A DNA stretch of 64,000 nucleotides from assembly GCA_025210795.1 (NCBI GenBank), contig JAOAQZ010000020.1, forward strand, positions 124,001 to 188,000, read 5' to 3'. A program made the position numbers and the translations under genes. Of the stretch, positions 25,717-35,373 are shown piece by piece; position 1 is the stretch's first letter, and every line of letters starts with the position of its first letter. Source of the DNA: Cohaesibacter sp. (GTDB lineage Bacteria > Pseudomonadota > Alphaproteobacteria > Rhizobiales > Cohaesibacteraceae). The notes below the pieces were generated by a model. It searched no databases, had not been told where the DNA came from, and saw only the letters and a program-made list of their open reading frames with translations.

Positions 25717-27023
25717 GTGAACAACCTATTCCTGATACCGGCTTTGAGATCAATTCTGATTATGAGGCATTTGAGGAAGAATTTGCGAGCGCTGCTGCTA
25801 GCGAAGATCTGGCAGAAATCCGCCCTTTGCCGCGGATTTCCATGCAGGCTTTTTGTACCTCACCCGACATTCTTAATGTCATCGATTCCGTGGCTCATGA
25901 TCGCCGTCTGGCGCGCGTGCATGTTAAGGCGGTCTCTGGTGGCATTCCCGCAGCAACGGAATTCTTTTACGAAGCTCCAACCCCAAATCTGATCATTCTT
26001 GAGGCCCCTCAGAATTACGAACAGCTCATCGAAGAACTGGATGAACTGGCCAATGTTTGTGATGCGGGCACCAAGGTTGTTTTGATCGGTCATGTCAATG
26101 ATGTGCATGTCTATCGCGATCTGGTGCGTCGCGGTGTTTCGGAATATGTGGTTGCCCCGGTTGCCGCCAATGATCTGATTACAGTGCTGAGCGAGCTTTA
26201 CAACGATCCGCAAGCAGAGCCACTTGGCCGCACCATTGCTTTTATCGGGGCAAAGGGGGGAGTCGGCTCTTCAACCATTGCGCATAATATTGGTTGGTCT
26301 ATTTCTCATCATCAGGTGCAGGATGTGATCGTCGCCGATTTTGATGTGCCCTTTGGAACAGCTGGGCTAGATTTCAATCAGGATCCACCGCAAACCATCG
26401 CAGATGCAATCAAGGCCGCTGACCGGCTTGATGATCAATATCTGGAGCGTATTCTCTCCAAATGCGGGGAGCGCCTTAGCCTGCTGAGCGCGCCAGCTGT
26501 GTTGGATCAAACCACCGATTTTGATGGTGAGTTTTTCAATCATATGGTTGAATTGCTTCAACAATCGGCTCCTTACACCGTCTTGGATTTGCCACATCTA
26601 TGGACAGAGTGGAACAAGCAGCTTTTGCTATCAGCAGATGACATTGTTGTGACAGCCCAGCCGGATCTTGCCAATCTTCGCAATGTGAAAAACCTGCTTG
26701 ATCTGATCAATCAGGAACGATCAGGGGACCGTCCTCCGCATCTGGTCATCAATCAGACGGGTGTTCAGAAACGCCCCGAAATCAAGGCCAAGGATTTCGC
26801 CGGGGCTCTTGACTATGAGAATTTTGCAGAAATTCCGTTTGATGCCTCCATTTTCGGCATGGCCGCCAACAATGGCCAAATGATTGGCGAAATGAGCGGT
26901 GCCAAGAAAATGGCCGAGGTTTTTGACGCGCTGGCAGGAAATCTGACAGGCCGTCTGGAAGTTCAGAAACAAAGCAAGTCCCTCTTGGGGCCTTTGCTTG
27001 AGCGGTTCAAAAAGACCAAGTGA
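25713..27023 (+). CDS. cpaE: Pilus localisation ATPase CpaE/TadZ
   Basis: A 436-residue protein with an atypical receiver-like N-terminal domain (residues about 45-160) and a ParA/MinD-type ATPase domain. The P-loop reads GAKGGVGSSTIAHNIGW, with VIVADFDVPFGTAGLDF as the following aspartate motif. Proteins of this type place the pilus machine at the cell pole. Four-base overlap with cpaD suggests translational coupling. The C terminus ends in a basic helix. Confidence 0.9.
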   Translation: MSEQPIPDTGFEINSDYEAFEEEFASAAASEDLAEIRPLPRISMQAFCTSPDILNVIDSVAHDRRLARVHVKAVSGGIPAATEFFYEAPTPNLIILEAPQNYEQLIEELDELANVCDAGTKVVLIGHVNDVHVYRDLVRRGVSEYVVAPVAANDLITVLSELYNDPQAEPLGRTIAFIGAKGGVGSSTIAHNIGWSISHHQVQDVIVADFDVPFGTAGLDFNQDPPQTIADAIKAADRLDDQYLERILSKCGERLSLLSAPAVLDQTTDFDGEFFNHMVELLQQSAPYTVLDLPHLWTEWNKQLLLSADDIVVTAQPDLANLRNVKNLLDLINQERSGDRPPHLVINQTGVQKRPEIKAKDFAGALDYENFAEIPFDASIFGMAANNGQMIGEMSGAKKMAEVFDALAGNLTGRLEVQKQSKSLLGPLLERFKKTK

Positions 27024-27064
27024 TTAATTACGAGCGCGACTCGTCGCAAAAAGAGTAGGTAAGT

Positions 27065-28504
27065 ATGTTCGGAAAACGTGGATCAGAGGCAAAACCTGCA
27101 AGCCCCAGATCAAAAGCTGCCGCGCCAGCTCCGTCTTCTGCGGCTGCTGCACCGGCAAAAAGCGAGCATGTTGAGCAGAATTATGAGCCTGTGGCCGATA
27201 CAAGAGATCAAGGCCGCTCGGAGCAATATTTTGACATCAAGACATCGGTGTTTGGAGCCCTGATCGAAACTATCGACTTGGCCCAGATGGCACGTCTCGA
27301 TTCTGATTCCGCGCGCGAGGAAATTCGCGATATCGTCTCGGAAATCATTGCACTTAAAAATATCGTTCTGTCCATCGCCGAGCAGGAAGACCTGCTTGAT
27401 GATATTTGTAACGATGTTTTGGGTTATGGCCCGCTTGAGCCGCTTTTGGCACGCGATGATATTGCCGATATCATGGTCAATGGCGCAGAAAAAACCTATA
27501 TCGAAACGTCGGGCAAGGTCTTTTTGACCAATGTGCGCTTTCGCGACAATGGGCAATTGATGAATATTTGTCAGCGGATTGTGTCTCAGGTTGGACGCCG
27601 GGTCGATGAATCAAGCCCCATTTGTGATGCGCGTCTGCCTGATGGCTCTCGTGTGAACGTGATTGCACCGCCGCTAGCCATCGACGGCCCAACTCTGACT
27701 ATTCGTAAATTTAAAAAAGACAAACTGACCCTCGATCAGCTGGTCAAATTTGGCTCTATTTCGCCCGAAGGTGCACAGATCCTCAAGATTATCGGAAAAG
27801 TGCGCTGTAACGTGGTCATTTCAGGCGGTACAGGTTCGGGTAAAACCACCTTGCTCAACTGCATGACCAACTATATCGAAAATGACGAGCGTATCGTCAC
27901 ATGTGAAGACGCGGCGGAATTGCAGTTGCAACAGCCTCATGTGGTCCGTCTCGAAACCCGTCCGCCCAATCTGGAAGGCGAAGGCCAGATCACCATGACC
28001 GATCTGGTCAAGAACTGCCTGCGTATGCGCCCTGAACGGATTATCGTGGGTGAGGTGCGTGGCTTTGAAGCCTTCGATTTGCTGCAGGCCATGAATACTG
28101 GTCACGATGGCTCAATGGGTACTCTGCACGCCAACTCCCCGCGTGAGGCCTTGTCCCGTCTTGAAGCCATGATCACCATGGGCGGCTTTAACCTGCCTGC
28201 ACGCACGATCCGCGAAATGATTGTGGGGTCTGTGGATGTCATCATTCAGGCCTCACGTCTGCGCGATGGTTCGCGCCGCATCACGCATGTTACCGAAGTG
28301 CTTGGCATGGAAGGGGATGTGATCACCACGCAGGATCTTTTTGTCTATGAGATCAAAGGCGAAGATGCGAACGGCAACCTGATTGGTCAGCATCGCTCTA
28401 CCGGTATTGGTCGTCCCAATTTCTGGGAACGGGCCCGCTATTATAACGAAGAAAGCAATCTTGCTGCCGCTCTGGATGCAGCATCGGAGAAATCGGCTTA
28501 CTAA
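27065..28504 (+). CDS. cpaF: Pilus assembly ATPase CpaF/TadA
   Basis: A 479-residue secretion/pilus ATPase of the PilT/VirB11 superfamily. An Ala/Pro/Ser-rich N-terminal tail precedes the conserved [19 protein letters not shown]. Walker A is [13 protein letters not shown], the Asp box is [14 protein letters not shown], and Walker B is [17 protein letters not shown], followed by the His box [12 protein letters not shown]. It powers pilus extension (and probably retraction) through TadB and TadC at the inner membrane. It lies 41 bases after cpaE. Confidence 0.95.
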   Translation: MFGKRGSEAKPASPRSKAAAPAPSSAAAAPAKSEHVEQNYEPVADTRDQGRSEQYFDIKTSVFGALIETIDLAQMARLDSDSAREEIRDIVSEIIALKNIVLSIAEQEDLLDDICNDVLGYGPLEPLLARDDIADIMVNGAEKTYIETSGKVFLTNVRFRDNGQLMNICQRIVSQVGRRVDESSPICDARLPDGSRVNVIAPPLAIDGPTLTIRKFKKDKLTLDQLVKFGSISPEGAQILKIIGKVRCNVVISGGTGSGKTTLLNCMTNYIENDERIVTCEDAAELQLQQPHVVRLETRPPNLEGEGQITMTDLVKNCLRMRPERIIVGEVRGFEAFDLLQAMNTGHDGSMGTLHANSPREALSRLEAMITMGGFNLPARTIREMIVGSVDVIIQASRLRDGSRRITHVTEVLGMEGDVITTQDLFVYEIKGEDANGNLIGQHRSTGIGRPNFWERARYYNEESNLAAALDAASEKSAY

Positions 28505-28507
28505 CTC

Positions 28508-28523
28508 TCAGCTAGAAAGCTGA
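28508..28523 (+). other. Intercistronic hairpin between cpaF and tadB
   Basis: TCAGCT (28508-28513), loop AGAA, AGCTGA (28518-28523). No T run follows. It starts 3 bases after the cpaF stop codon and may protect the 3' end of a processed mRNA. Confidence 0.45.
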
Positions 28524-28571
28524 AAGCACGATTGACACTGAATAAAAGCGCTCGGGAAAGGGGCAGAAAAC

Positions 28572-29576
28572 ATGGATCTGGTTAGCTCAAATACAGCTAT
28601 TGTGATTGCCTTGTCCATTCTTGTGGTCTTTTCGGTGATTGGTATTGCTTGGGGGTTGTTTTATCCCAAATTATCCAAAAATCACAGCCGTGATCAGCGG
28701 ATGTCAGCTATCCAGATGTCACGAGTCCAACTGGCCGATAGCAAGTTGAAAAAAGCGTCAGCTGATCGCCGCAAAGACATTGAAGAAAATCTCAAGCAGA
28801 TTGAGGAAAAAGAAAACCAGACCAAGAAAAAGAAGCTGACTTTAACGGCTCGTCTGGCGCAGGCGGGGCTGGAAATTACCCCAAAACAATATCTTGTTTA
28901 TTGTGCATTCTCTGGTCTCTTCTTCTTTCTTGCCGCTTTGGTTGGTGGCATGGGACCGGTCCTCTCTGCAGGCATTGGAATTGTTGGGGCTGTTGGTATT
29001 CCCAATTTATGGCTTGCTCGCCGCCGCAAAAAACGTCTTGCCAAGTTTATAGCGGAATTTCCCAGCGCCATTGATGTGATTGTGCGCGGCGTCAAAACAG
29101 GTTTGCCTTTGGGGGATTGTATTGCCATTGCGGCGACCGAAACGGCAGAACCCGTGGCAGGAGAGTTTAAACGGCTGGTGGATGAACAGGCCATGGGGCT
29201 TCCCCTTGCTGCCGTTCTACCGCGGATGCATGAAAGAGTGCCCATCTCAGAGACCAACTTTCTGGCCATTGTTATCGCAATTCAGGCCGAGGCCGGTGGC
29301 TCTCTCTCCGAAGCGCTGGGCAATCTGTCTCGCGTTCTGCGTGCACGGGCTCAGATGAAGGAAAAGATCAGCGCTATGTCTATGGAGGCCAAGGCGTCTG
29401 CGGCCATTATTGGGGCTATGCCCTTTATCATTGGATTGATGACCTATTTTACCTCTCCAGATTACATCTCGGTTTTGTTTACCAACGAGGTGGGATGGTT
29501 GGCGCTTGGCGGCACTTTGTTCTGGATGTCATTAGGCGTGATGATGATGAAGAATATGATCAATTTCGATATCTAA
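28572..29576 (+). CDS. tadB: Flp pilus inner-membrane platform protein TadB
   Basis: A 334-residue type II secretion F-domain protein. One N-terminal membrane helix is followed by a strongly charged Lys/Glu stretch (about residues 55-90), two close helices and the F domain with FIAEFPSAIDVIVRGVKTGL, ETAEPVAGEFKRLVDE and QAEAGGSLSEALGNL. Two C-terminal helices close it. With TadC it forms the membrane platform on which CpaF acts. Confidence 0.92.
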   Translation: MDLVSSNTAIVIALSILVVFSVIGIAWGLFYPKLSKNHSRDQRMSAIQMSRVQLADSKLKKASADRRKDIEENLKQIEEKENQTKKKKLTLTARLAQAGLEITPKQYLVYCAFSGLFFFLAALVGGMGPVLSAGIGIVGAVGIPNLWLARRRKKRLAKFIAEFPSAIDVIVRGVKTGLPLGDCIAIAATETAEPVAGEFKRLVDEQAMGLPLAAVLPRMHERVPISETNFLAIVIAIQAEAGGSLSEALGNLSRVLRARAQMKEKISAMSMEAKASAAIIGAMPFIIGLMTYFTSPDYISVLFTNEVGWLALGGTLFWMSLGVMMMKNMINFDI

Positions 29577-29593
29577 TTTCTGATCAAACCCTT

Positions 29594-29614
29594 AGCTGCT
29601 AAAGCGCAGCAGCT
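29594..29614 (+). other. Intercistronic hairpin between tadB and tadC
   Basis: AGCTGCT (29594-29600) pairs perfectly with AGCAGCT (29608-29614) around a seven-base loop, with no T run after it. It is the second intercistronic hairpin in this operon. Confidence 0.45.
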
Positions 29615-29655
29615 GGGCCAGCAATGACAAGAGTTTTGAAAAAAGAGTAGAGATT

Positions 29656-30633
29656 ATGGCAGGCTTTCTGGATATTCAGACCTTGTTTGCGGTGGTAACC
29701 GCCATTGCGGTGATTGCGTCCATCTTGTCTATTGCCCTGCCTATGCTGGAGCGTGATCAGCTCAATACGCGCATGAAGCATGTGGCAACTGAGCGCGAAA
29801 AAATCCGGGCGCGAGAACGTGCAAAATTGGCAAGAGGTGGTGCTTCGGGTGCGCCCGAGAGGATTTCGCTGCGGCAAGAACCCAAAGCCTTGATCCAGCA
29901 AATTGTTGATCGCTTTAACATGCGCGATGCCTTTGCGGACCAGACCACCCGCAATCGCCTAAAACAGGCAGGCTTTCGCACCGAAGCCCATTTGATGACC
30001 TTCACGTTTGCTCGGATTGCCGGCCCCTTCATTGGATTGGTGGTCGCGCTGCTCTATCTGTTTGTTATCGCAAAACTTGAGCATCCGCCTTTTATGAAGA
30101 TTTTTATGGCCCTCTGCTTTGCCTATGCCTGTTATTATGCCCCTATTCTTTATCTCAAGAATTTGGCGGACAAACGCCAGGCCTCTATTACCAGAGCTTG
30201 GCCAGATGCTCTTGATCTGTTTTTGATCTGCGTGGAATCTGGCATGACTGCAGAAACTGGCTTTCAGAAAGTGGCGTCAGAAATCGGGACGGCCTCGGTT
30301 GAATTGGCAGAAGAACTGACCTTGCTTACCGCCGAGCTTTCCTATTTGCAGGAAAGGCGGGCAGCCTATGAGAATCTTTCCAACAGAACCGGCTTGGAAG
30401 GGGTGCGTGCGGTGATGACCAGCCTTATTCAGGCTGAGCGCTATGGTACTCCACTGGGGGATGCTATTCGTGTAATGGCTGAAGAAAACAGAGCGATGCG
30501 CATGAATGCCGCTGAAAAGAAAGCCGCAGCTCTGCCGCCAAAATTGACAGTGCCGATGATCCTGTTCTTCCTTCCATCTATCTTTGTGGTGGTTTTGGGC
30601 CCAGCTGCGATTAATTTCTGGTGGGGTAACTAA
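29656..30633 (+). CDS. tadC: Flp pilus inner-membrane platform protein TadC
   Basis: A 325-residue partner of TadB with the same fold. It has an N-terminal helix, a charged linker, two helices around residue 130, and the F domain including RAWPDALDLFLICVESGMTA, ELTLLTAELSYLQERRAAYE and SLIQAERYGTPLGDAIRVMA. Two more hydrophobic stretches end in FVVVLGPAAINF. It is the last plus-strand gene before a strong terminator. Confidence 0.92.
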   Translation: MAGFLDIQTLFAVVTAIAVIASILSIALPMLERDQLNTRMKHVATEREKIRARERAKLARGGASGAPERISLRQEPKALIQQIVDRFNMRDAFADQTTRNRLKQAGFRTEAHLMTFTFARIAGPFIGLVVALLYLFVIAKLEHPPFMKIFMALCFAYACYYAPILYLKNLADKRQASITRAWPDALDLFLICVESGMTAETGFQKVASEIGTASVELAEELTLLTAELSYLQERRAAYENLSNRTGLEGVRAVMTSLIQAERYGTPLGDAIRVMAEENRAMRMNAAEKKAAALPPKLTVPMILFFLPSIFVVVLGPAAINFWWGN

Positions 30634-30696
30634 GCCAATAGCTTTGCTGTAAGCCGGGATGCACTGGAATATACAAAGCAAGCAAACCAAACGAAT

Positions 30697-30735
30697 AAAA
30701 GAGGGGCTCTTGAAAACCAGGAGCCCCTCTTTTTG
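30697..30735. terminator. Bidirectional terminator between tadC and tadD
   Basis: AAAAGAGGGGCTC (30697-30709) pairs perfectly over 13 bases with GAGCCCCTCTTTT (30721-30733), followed by a further T on the plus strand and flanked by A residues on the other side. It can end both the plus-strand tad operon and the converging minus-strand tadD gene. Confidence 0.93.
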
Positions 30736-30782
30736 TCTGCGTTCAGAATTTTATCTGTGTTTAGAAAGAAGTCCGATGTCTC

Positions 30783-31589
30783 TTATCCGGCCTTTTTCTT
30801 TTTACTTTTCTGTAGTTTGTTCCAGTTGCCCCGTTCGGCCATCATGGTTTTGAGATAGCGCATATTGGCTTGTGCCTGCTGGGGCGACAATTCGCTGCTG
30901 GCAATGCGTTCGGCTTCGGCAAACTTGCCTTGCAAGCCCAGAACAAGGGCCAGATTTTGCCGCACACGACTATCGGCATTTCTATGTTTTGCAGCTTCAC
31001 GGAGGTAGCTCTCGGAGGATTTCAGATCGCCCTCAAGCATATAAGAAAGCCCGTAATTGGACAGAATGGACGGCTCTCCAGGGGCAAGTAGCAAGGCTTG
31101 GTCATAATGAGAACGCGCCGCATCAAAATTGCCCAACTGGTCATGAATGGCGCCCATAGCAGAGGCAAGGCGCCAATCGGGTGTTGTTGGATTTTGCGCT
31201 TTCTCCAAAACCACCAGAGCCTGCTGGAATTTACCTTTGGCGGCAAGAGCCTTGCCATACGCAGCCAGTACGACCTGATCTTTCGGGGCTTGTGTTGCAA
31301 GGCGCTCCAGCACCGCATGGGACTGGTCAACCCGGCCAACATGGCGCAGGGCCTGACCATAGCTTAACGCGGTCTTGCGATCATTGCGGTTCTTTTTATA
31401 GCGCTTTTCCCAATATTGAACGGAGTCATGCAAGGCTTGTTCGCTGGCATAGCCACTTCCCGCATGAGAACTGGTGGACATGCTTTTCTTTTTGGACGAA
31501 CAGCCAGCCACCAGCAAAGCCATGGCAACCGATGTAATCAGTACGGATTTGCGCAAAGGAGCAAGAGCAGGCATGGAAAACCTCATCAA
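30783..31589 (-). CDS. tadD: TPR lipoprotein TadD-like
   Basis: A 268-residue protein with a lipoprotein signal (lipobox LLVAGC, cysteine 30) and a Ser/Lys-rich linker. Several tetratricopeptide repeats follow, for example YGQALRHVGRVDQSHAVLER, YGKALAAKGKFQQALVVLEK and YDQALLLAPGEPSILSNYGL. The C terminus is very basic. TadD is thought to be an assembly factor or pilotin for the tad secretin. It is convergent with the main operon and shares its terminator, so it must have its own promoter in the gap 31590-31870. Confidence 0.88.
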   Translation of the reverse strand: MMRFSMPALAPLRKSVLITSVAMALLVAGCSSKKKSMSTSSHAGSGYASEQALHDSVQYWEKRYKKNRNDRKTALSYGQALRHVGRVDQSHAVLERLATQAPKDQVVLAAYGKALAAKGKFQQALVVLEKAQNPTTPDWRLASAMGAIHDQLGNFDAARSHYDQALLLAPGEPSILSNYGLSYMLEGDLKSSESYLREAAKHRNADSRVRQNLALVLGLQGKFAEAERIASSELSPQQAQANMRYLKTMMAERGNWNKLQKSKKKKAG

Positions 31590-31663
31590 TGATCGAAGGG
31601 AAGGGCCGGGCCGGTGCGTCTTTTGATCCGGCGGTCACCTAATGTCTTGTTTATAGAAATAAA

Positions 31664-31690
31664 GAATTAACCCTAATGCTTGGTTAATTC
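31664..31690. promoter_or_regulatory. Perfect 9-9-9 inverted repeat between tadD and the aminopeptidase gene
   Basis: GAATTAACC (31664-31672) and GGTTAATTC (31682-31690) are perfect complements separated by nine bases. The element lies 75 bases upstream of tadD (minus) and 181 bases upstream of the aminopeptidase gene (plus). Its half-sites contain TTAACC, the core of CtrA half-sites, but their inverted arrangement and spacing differ from TTAA-N7-TTAA. It is a good candidate operator. No other feature was found in the 281-base gap. Confidence 0.45.
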
Positions 31691-31870
31691 ATGCAATTTG
31701 CAAAGAAAGGGCGTGCGTTTGGTGACAGAGGTTGGAGCGGGATAAGGATTCCCATCGCACGGTCTTTGAGCTAGGGTGAGGCAAAGTGATTTGGCCTTGC
31801 TGCAGCCTTTTGGGCAGCTACAAGACAGACAAGATCGGCCACAAGCCAGACTGATTAGGCAGGAATAACT

Positions 31871-33247
31871 ATGCAAAGCTCCACACCCATTTATTTTGCA
31901 ACCTCACAAAATCTGGATGACGTGCTCTCGGCCTTGCCCAAGGAAGGGCAGGCATGGGCAAAAGCCAACAGGTTCGAGGCAAAAAAGGGACAGCTATGCA
32001 TCATCCCAAATGCGTCAGGTGCGATTGAAGCGACGCTCTTTGGTCTGGGGGACGAGAATAAGAGCAAAGACAGCACAGCTTTTGAGGCGGGCGCACTGCC
32101 GATCAAACTGCCGCACGGCCATTATCATTATGCCAATGATGAGAAGGTGTGGAATGACGACGAACGTCATCTTGCCACCCTTGCCTGGTATCTGGGCAGC
32201 TACCGCTTTGATCGCTATAAGGAAAATAGCCAGCCTATGCCCGAGCTTAATTGGCCTGAGGGCGTGGACAAGGATCTGGTTCTGCTTCAGGCCAAAGGCT
32301 CCAATCTGGCGCGGGATCTCATTAATATCCCTGCAAGCGATATGGGGCCGGATGAGCTGGAAGCCGTCACCCGCGGTCTTGCTGACACCCACGGGGCAAG
32401 CCTGTCGGTGACCAAGGGTGAGGCCCTGCTTGAAGAGAATTTTCCCATGATCCACGCCGTTGGTCGCGCCAGCACCCGTGAGCCGCGGCTTCTTGATATG
32501 GTCTGGGGGGATGAGGCCCATCCAAAAGTCACCTTGGTCGGTAAGGGCGTTTGTTTCGATACTGGCGGCCTTGATATCAAGCCCGGCTCATCGATGCTCT
32601 TGATGAAGAAGGATATGGGGGGCGCGGCCAATGTGCTCGGCCTTGCCTCCATGATCATGGCAGCCAAAGTGCCCGTACGCCTGCGGGTTTTGATCCCGGC
32701 GGTTGAAAACTCCATTGCGGGCAATGCCTTCCGCCCCGGTGATGTGCTGCAAAGCCATAAGGGCATCACAGTGGAAATTGGCAATACCGATGCGGAAGGT
32801 CGCTTGGTGCTGGGGGATGCCCTGTCGCTGGCGGATCTTGAAAAACCGGACTTGCTGATTGATATGGCCACCTTGACGGGCGCGGCCCGCGTGGCCCTTG
32901 GCCCGGATCTGCCCCCATTCTATAGCGATGACGATGAGCTGGTGGGTGAAATCGCCTCTGCCGCCAAGGCGCAAATCGATCCTCTTTGGCATATGCCGCT
33001 CTGGGATGGCTATGATGCCAATCTTTCCTCTGATATTGCGGATGTGAACCATATCTCATCGGGCGGGTTTGCAGGTTCGATCACTGCCGCCCTGTTCCTG
33101 CGCCGCTTTGTTGGAGAGGCAAAAAGCTGGGTGCATTTTGATATTTATGGCTGGGCCCCAAAAGCCATGCCCGCCCGCCCCAAAGGCGGAGAGGCACAGG
33201 CCATCCGTGCGCTCTTCAGTGTCATTAGCCAGCGATACAAAGACTAG
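31871..33247 (+). CDS. Leucyl aminopeptidase family protein (M17)
   Basis: A 458-residue cytosolic metallo-aminopeptidase. The metal and catalytic residues lie in GKGVCFDTGGLDIKPGSSM, MKKDMGGAANVLG and NTDAEGRLVLGDAL, the last being the M17 signature. The N-terminal domain is less conserved, as usual. It would remove N-terminal residues from peptides. In many Rhizobiales it stands next to a MarR gene and an NlpC/P60 gene, as here. Confidence 0.93.
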   Translation: MQSSTPIYFATSQNLDDVLSALPKEGQAWAKANRFEAKKGQLCIIPNASGAIEATLFGLGDENKSKDSTAFEAGALPIKLPHGHYHYANDEKVWNDDERHLATLAWYLGSYRFDRYKENSQPMPELNWPEGVDKDLVLLQAKGSNLARDLINIPASDMGPDELEAVTRGLADTHGASLSVTKGEALLEENFPMIHAVGRASTREPRLLDMVWGDEAHPKVTLVGKGVCFDTGGLDIKPGSSMLLMKKDMGGAANVLGLASMIMAAKVPVRLRVLIPAVENSIAGNAFRPGDVLQSHKGITVEIGNTDAEGRLVLGDALSLADLEKPDLLIDMATLTGAARVALGPDLPPFYSDDDELVGEIASAAKAQIDPLWHMPLWDGYDANLSSDIADVNHISSGGFAGSITAALFLRRFVGEAKSWVHFDIYGWAPKAMPARPKGGEAQAIRALFSVISQRYKD

Positions 33248-33429
33248 GTAGGGTCCTAACCCTAGTCTCTTCTGAGCGCCATTAACCCTGACAATGTAAA
33301 ATTGGTGCATTGAGTGCGCTTTTGCCCTTCGGCTACTTGCAACCGTCCCGCTCATGTTCTTAAGTAGAACGGTTCCGAAACGAGTGTCTTTAAGAGGCTC
33401 GTGCTTGGGTAAAGGATAGGGAAGCCACT

Positions 33430-33780
33430 GTGGGTTATGAATTTCGCGCAAGCCAGGCTCTTAAATTGTGGCATGACGTCACTTTGGGGCTGGTCAAAGA
33501 TGAGGAGACGGATCTTTCGGCCCGGCAATTGACCGTGCTGCTGACCGTCTATCTCGAAGCGCCGCCCCATACGGTGCGCGGCCTTGCGCAGAAATTGGGT
33601 GTGACCAAGCCTGCCATTACCCGCGCGCTGGATACTATGGGACGCATGAAATTGCTTGATCGCCGCCGTGATGAAAAAGACCGGCGCAATGTGGTGATCA
33701 TGCGTACGATCGAAGGCGCGCTCTATGTGGAGCGGTTGGGCGACAAGATTGCAAAAGCCGCCCTTGAGCTGCCGCACTAA
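33430..33780 (+). CDS. MarR-family transcriptional regulator
   Basis: A 116-residue winged-helix protein with a GTG start preceded by AAAGGATAGGG. The DNA-binding helices are in RQLTVLLTVYLEAPPHTVRG and KLGVTKPAITRALDTMGRMK, and the wing in LLDRRRDEKDRRNVVI, which is the MarR pattern. It is somewhat short for the family because the N- and C-terminal dimerisation helices are brief. Ligand and targets are unknown. A partly self-complementary stretch with ACTAGG/CCTAGT (33243-33267) separates it from the aminopeptidase gene. Confidence 0.85.
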   Translation: MGYEFRASQALKLWHDVTLGLVKDEETDLSARQLTVLLTVYLEAPPHTVRGLAQKLGVTKPAITRALDTMGRMKLLDRRRDEKDRRNVVIMRTIEGALYVERLGDKIAKAALELPH

Positions 33781-33909
33781 TCCCTAAATCCTTTTGCCGG
33801 ACTCTCGAAATGGCAGCGCGCACCAGAGTGCAGTCTTCATAGAGGCTTGATTCTTCTTGCCCATGCCTCCATCCTTTTCTTGATTCCTTCATGTTCAGGA
33901 CCCAAATCC

Positions 33910-34821
33910 ATGCTCAATCCCACGCTTAATGCCTACCGGCCCGATCTGGCTGATATCCGCCTTCAGGGGCAGGTCGAGGCCGATCAATTCGTCAAGCCAA
34001 CCATCATGCGGGTGCAGCTGCCTGTCGCGCCGCTAAAGCGCGAGCCAAACGGGGCGAGCGGTCTTGATAGTCAGGCCTTGCTGGGCGAGGTGGTTCGCGT
34101 CTTTGAGCACCGCGATGATGGCTGGTGCTGGGTGCAGCTTGAGGGGGATGATTATGTGGGCTATATGCCAAGCTCCGCACTGGGGCCATACCGGCATGAT
34201 ATGGGGGGAGAGCCAACCTGCTATGTAAGTGCCCCGCGCACCTTCCTCTATCCAGGGCCCGATCTTAAATTCCCCGCAACCAGCTTTCTGTCTTTGGGCG
34301 CAGGACTGGTGCTGGGAGAAGAAGTCGAGACTCGCGGCACCCTTTATCGCAAGGTGCTGAACATGCCCGGCCCGCAAGAGAGCGAGCATTGGGTGGTTAG
34401 CCAGCATGTCAGAAAAGCGACAGAGGCAGCGGCGGATTTTGTTACTGTTGCTCAAAGCCTTATTGGCACCCCCTATTTGTGGGGCGGTAAAAGCTCCCTT
34501 GGGATTGATTGCTCGGGCCTTGTGCAGCTGGCGTGCCAGATGGCTGGCATCAATGTCCAGCGTGACGCCTCGATGCAGGAAAAAACAGCCGGTGAGATGC
34601 TTGATCTATCAGGCGGTCTTCCATCCTTAAAGCGTGGAGATCTTGTCTTTTGGACCGGTCATGTGGGCATCATGACGGACGAGGATACACTGCTTCACGC
34701 CAATGGACACCATATGATGGTGGCAGAAGAATCCTTGCGCGGAGCCATGGACCGGATTGTGAATGCTGATTACGGCACCATGACCGCCATCCGCCGCCTA
34801 CCCGCCCTCAGCGCTTCGTAA
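33910..34821 (+). CDS. NlpC/P60-family peptidoglycan hydrolase with SH3-like domains
   Basis: About 303 residues from the ATG at 33910. Two SH3-like regions (around residues 30-90 and 95-160) precede a C40 peptidase domain. The catalytic cysteine is C201 in GIDCSGLVQLAC, the histidine H251 in TGHVGIM and the third residue H263 in LLHANGH. It would cut peptide stems of peptidoglycan. No signal peptide is visible from this start. A longer frame from 33847 adds a hydrophobic stretch ending in a cysteine (LFLIPSCSG), which could be a leader, so the start is uncertain. Confidence 0.85.
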   Translation: MLNPTLNAYRPDLADIRLQGQVEADQFVKPTIMRVQLPVAPLKREPNGASGLDSQALLGEVVRVFEHRDDGWCWVQLEGDDYVGYMPSSALGPYRHDMGGEPTCYVSAPRTFLYPGPDLKFPATSFLSLGAGLVLGEEVETRGTLYRKVLNMPGPQESEHWVVSQHVRKATEAAADFVTVAQSLIGTPYLWGGKSSLGIDCSGLVQLACQMAGINVQRDASMQEKTAGEMLDLSGGLPSLKRGDLVFWTGHVGIMTDEDTLLHANGHHMMVAEESLRGAMDRIVNADYGTMTAIRRLPALSAS

Positions 34822-34830
34822 GGGGCAGCT

Positions 34831-35364
34831 ATGGCCAACTTTGTCTATATCGCCACCAGTCTTGATGGTTTCATCGCCGATAAGGATGACGGTCTTGGCT
34901 GGCTTGAAATGGTGCCCAATCCAAACAATGAGGATATGGGCTGGGCGGATTTTATGGGCGGGATCGATGCTCTGGTGATGGGGCGTCGCACCTTTGAAAC
35001 TGTGTGCGGTTTTGGTGGGCCATGGCCCTATGACAAACCGGTTTTTGTTTTAAGCGCGTCGCTGAAAGCTCTGCCCGAGGGCTATGAGGACAAGGCCGAG
35101 CTGGTCTCTGGCCCTTTGCCGGCAGTGGTGGCAGATCTTGAAAAAAGAGGCTTTCGCCATCTTTATATTGATGGCGGCAAAACCATCCAAAGCTTTCTGC
35201 GTGAGGATTTGATTGATGAATTGATCATCACCAGACTCCCCATATTGCTGGGGGGAGGGGCATCCCTCTTTGGTGATCTTGCCAAGCCCCTTTCATGGAG
35301 TTTGGTTGGCTCACAAAGCCTTTTGGGAGAAATGGTGCAAAGCCACTATCGCCGCACCAGATAG
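34831..35364 (+). CDS. Dihydrofolate reductase-like protein (RibD C-terminal domain family)
   Basis: A 177-residue NADPH-dependent reductase-fold protein. The N-terminal YIATSLDGFIADKDDGLGWL and the glycine-containing VMGRRTFETVCGFGGPWPYD fit the YyaP/RibD-C family, with HLYIDGGKTIQSFL and ILLGGGASLFGDL further along. The true substrate is unknown in this family. It begins 9 bases after the NlpC/P60 gene and is probably cotranscribed with it. A convergent terminator follows. Confidence 0.85.
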   Translation: MANFVYIATSLDGFIADKDDGLGWLEMVPNPNNEDMGWADFMGGIDALVMGRRTFETVCGFGGPWPYDKPVFVLSASLKALPEGYEDKAELVSGPLPAVVADLEKRGFRHLYIDGGKTIQSFLREDLIDELIITRLPILLGGGASLFGDLAKPLSWSLVGSQSLLGEMVQSHYRRTR

Positions 35365-35373
35365 AGGAAAAGT

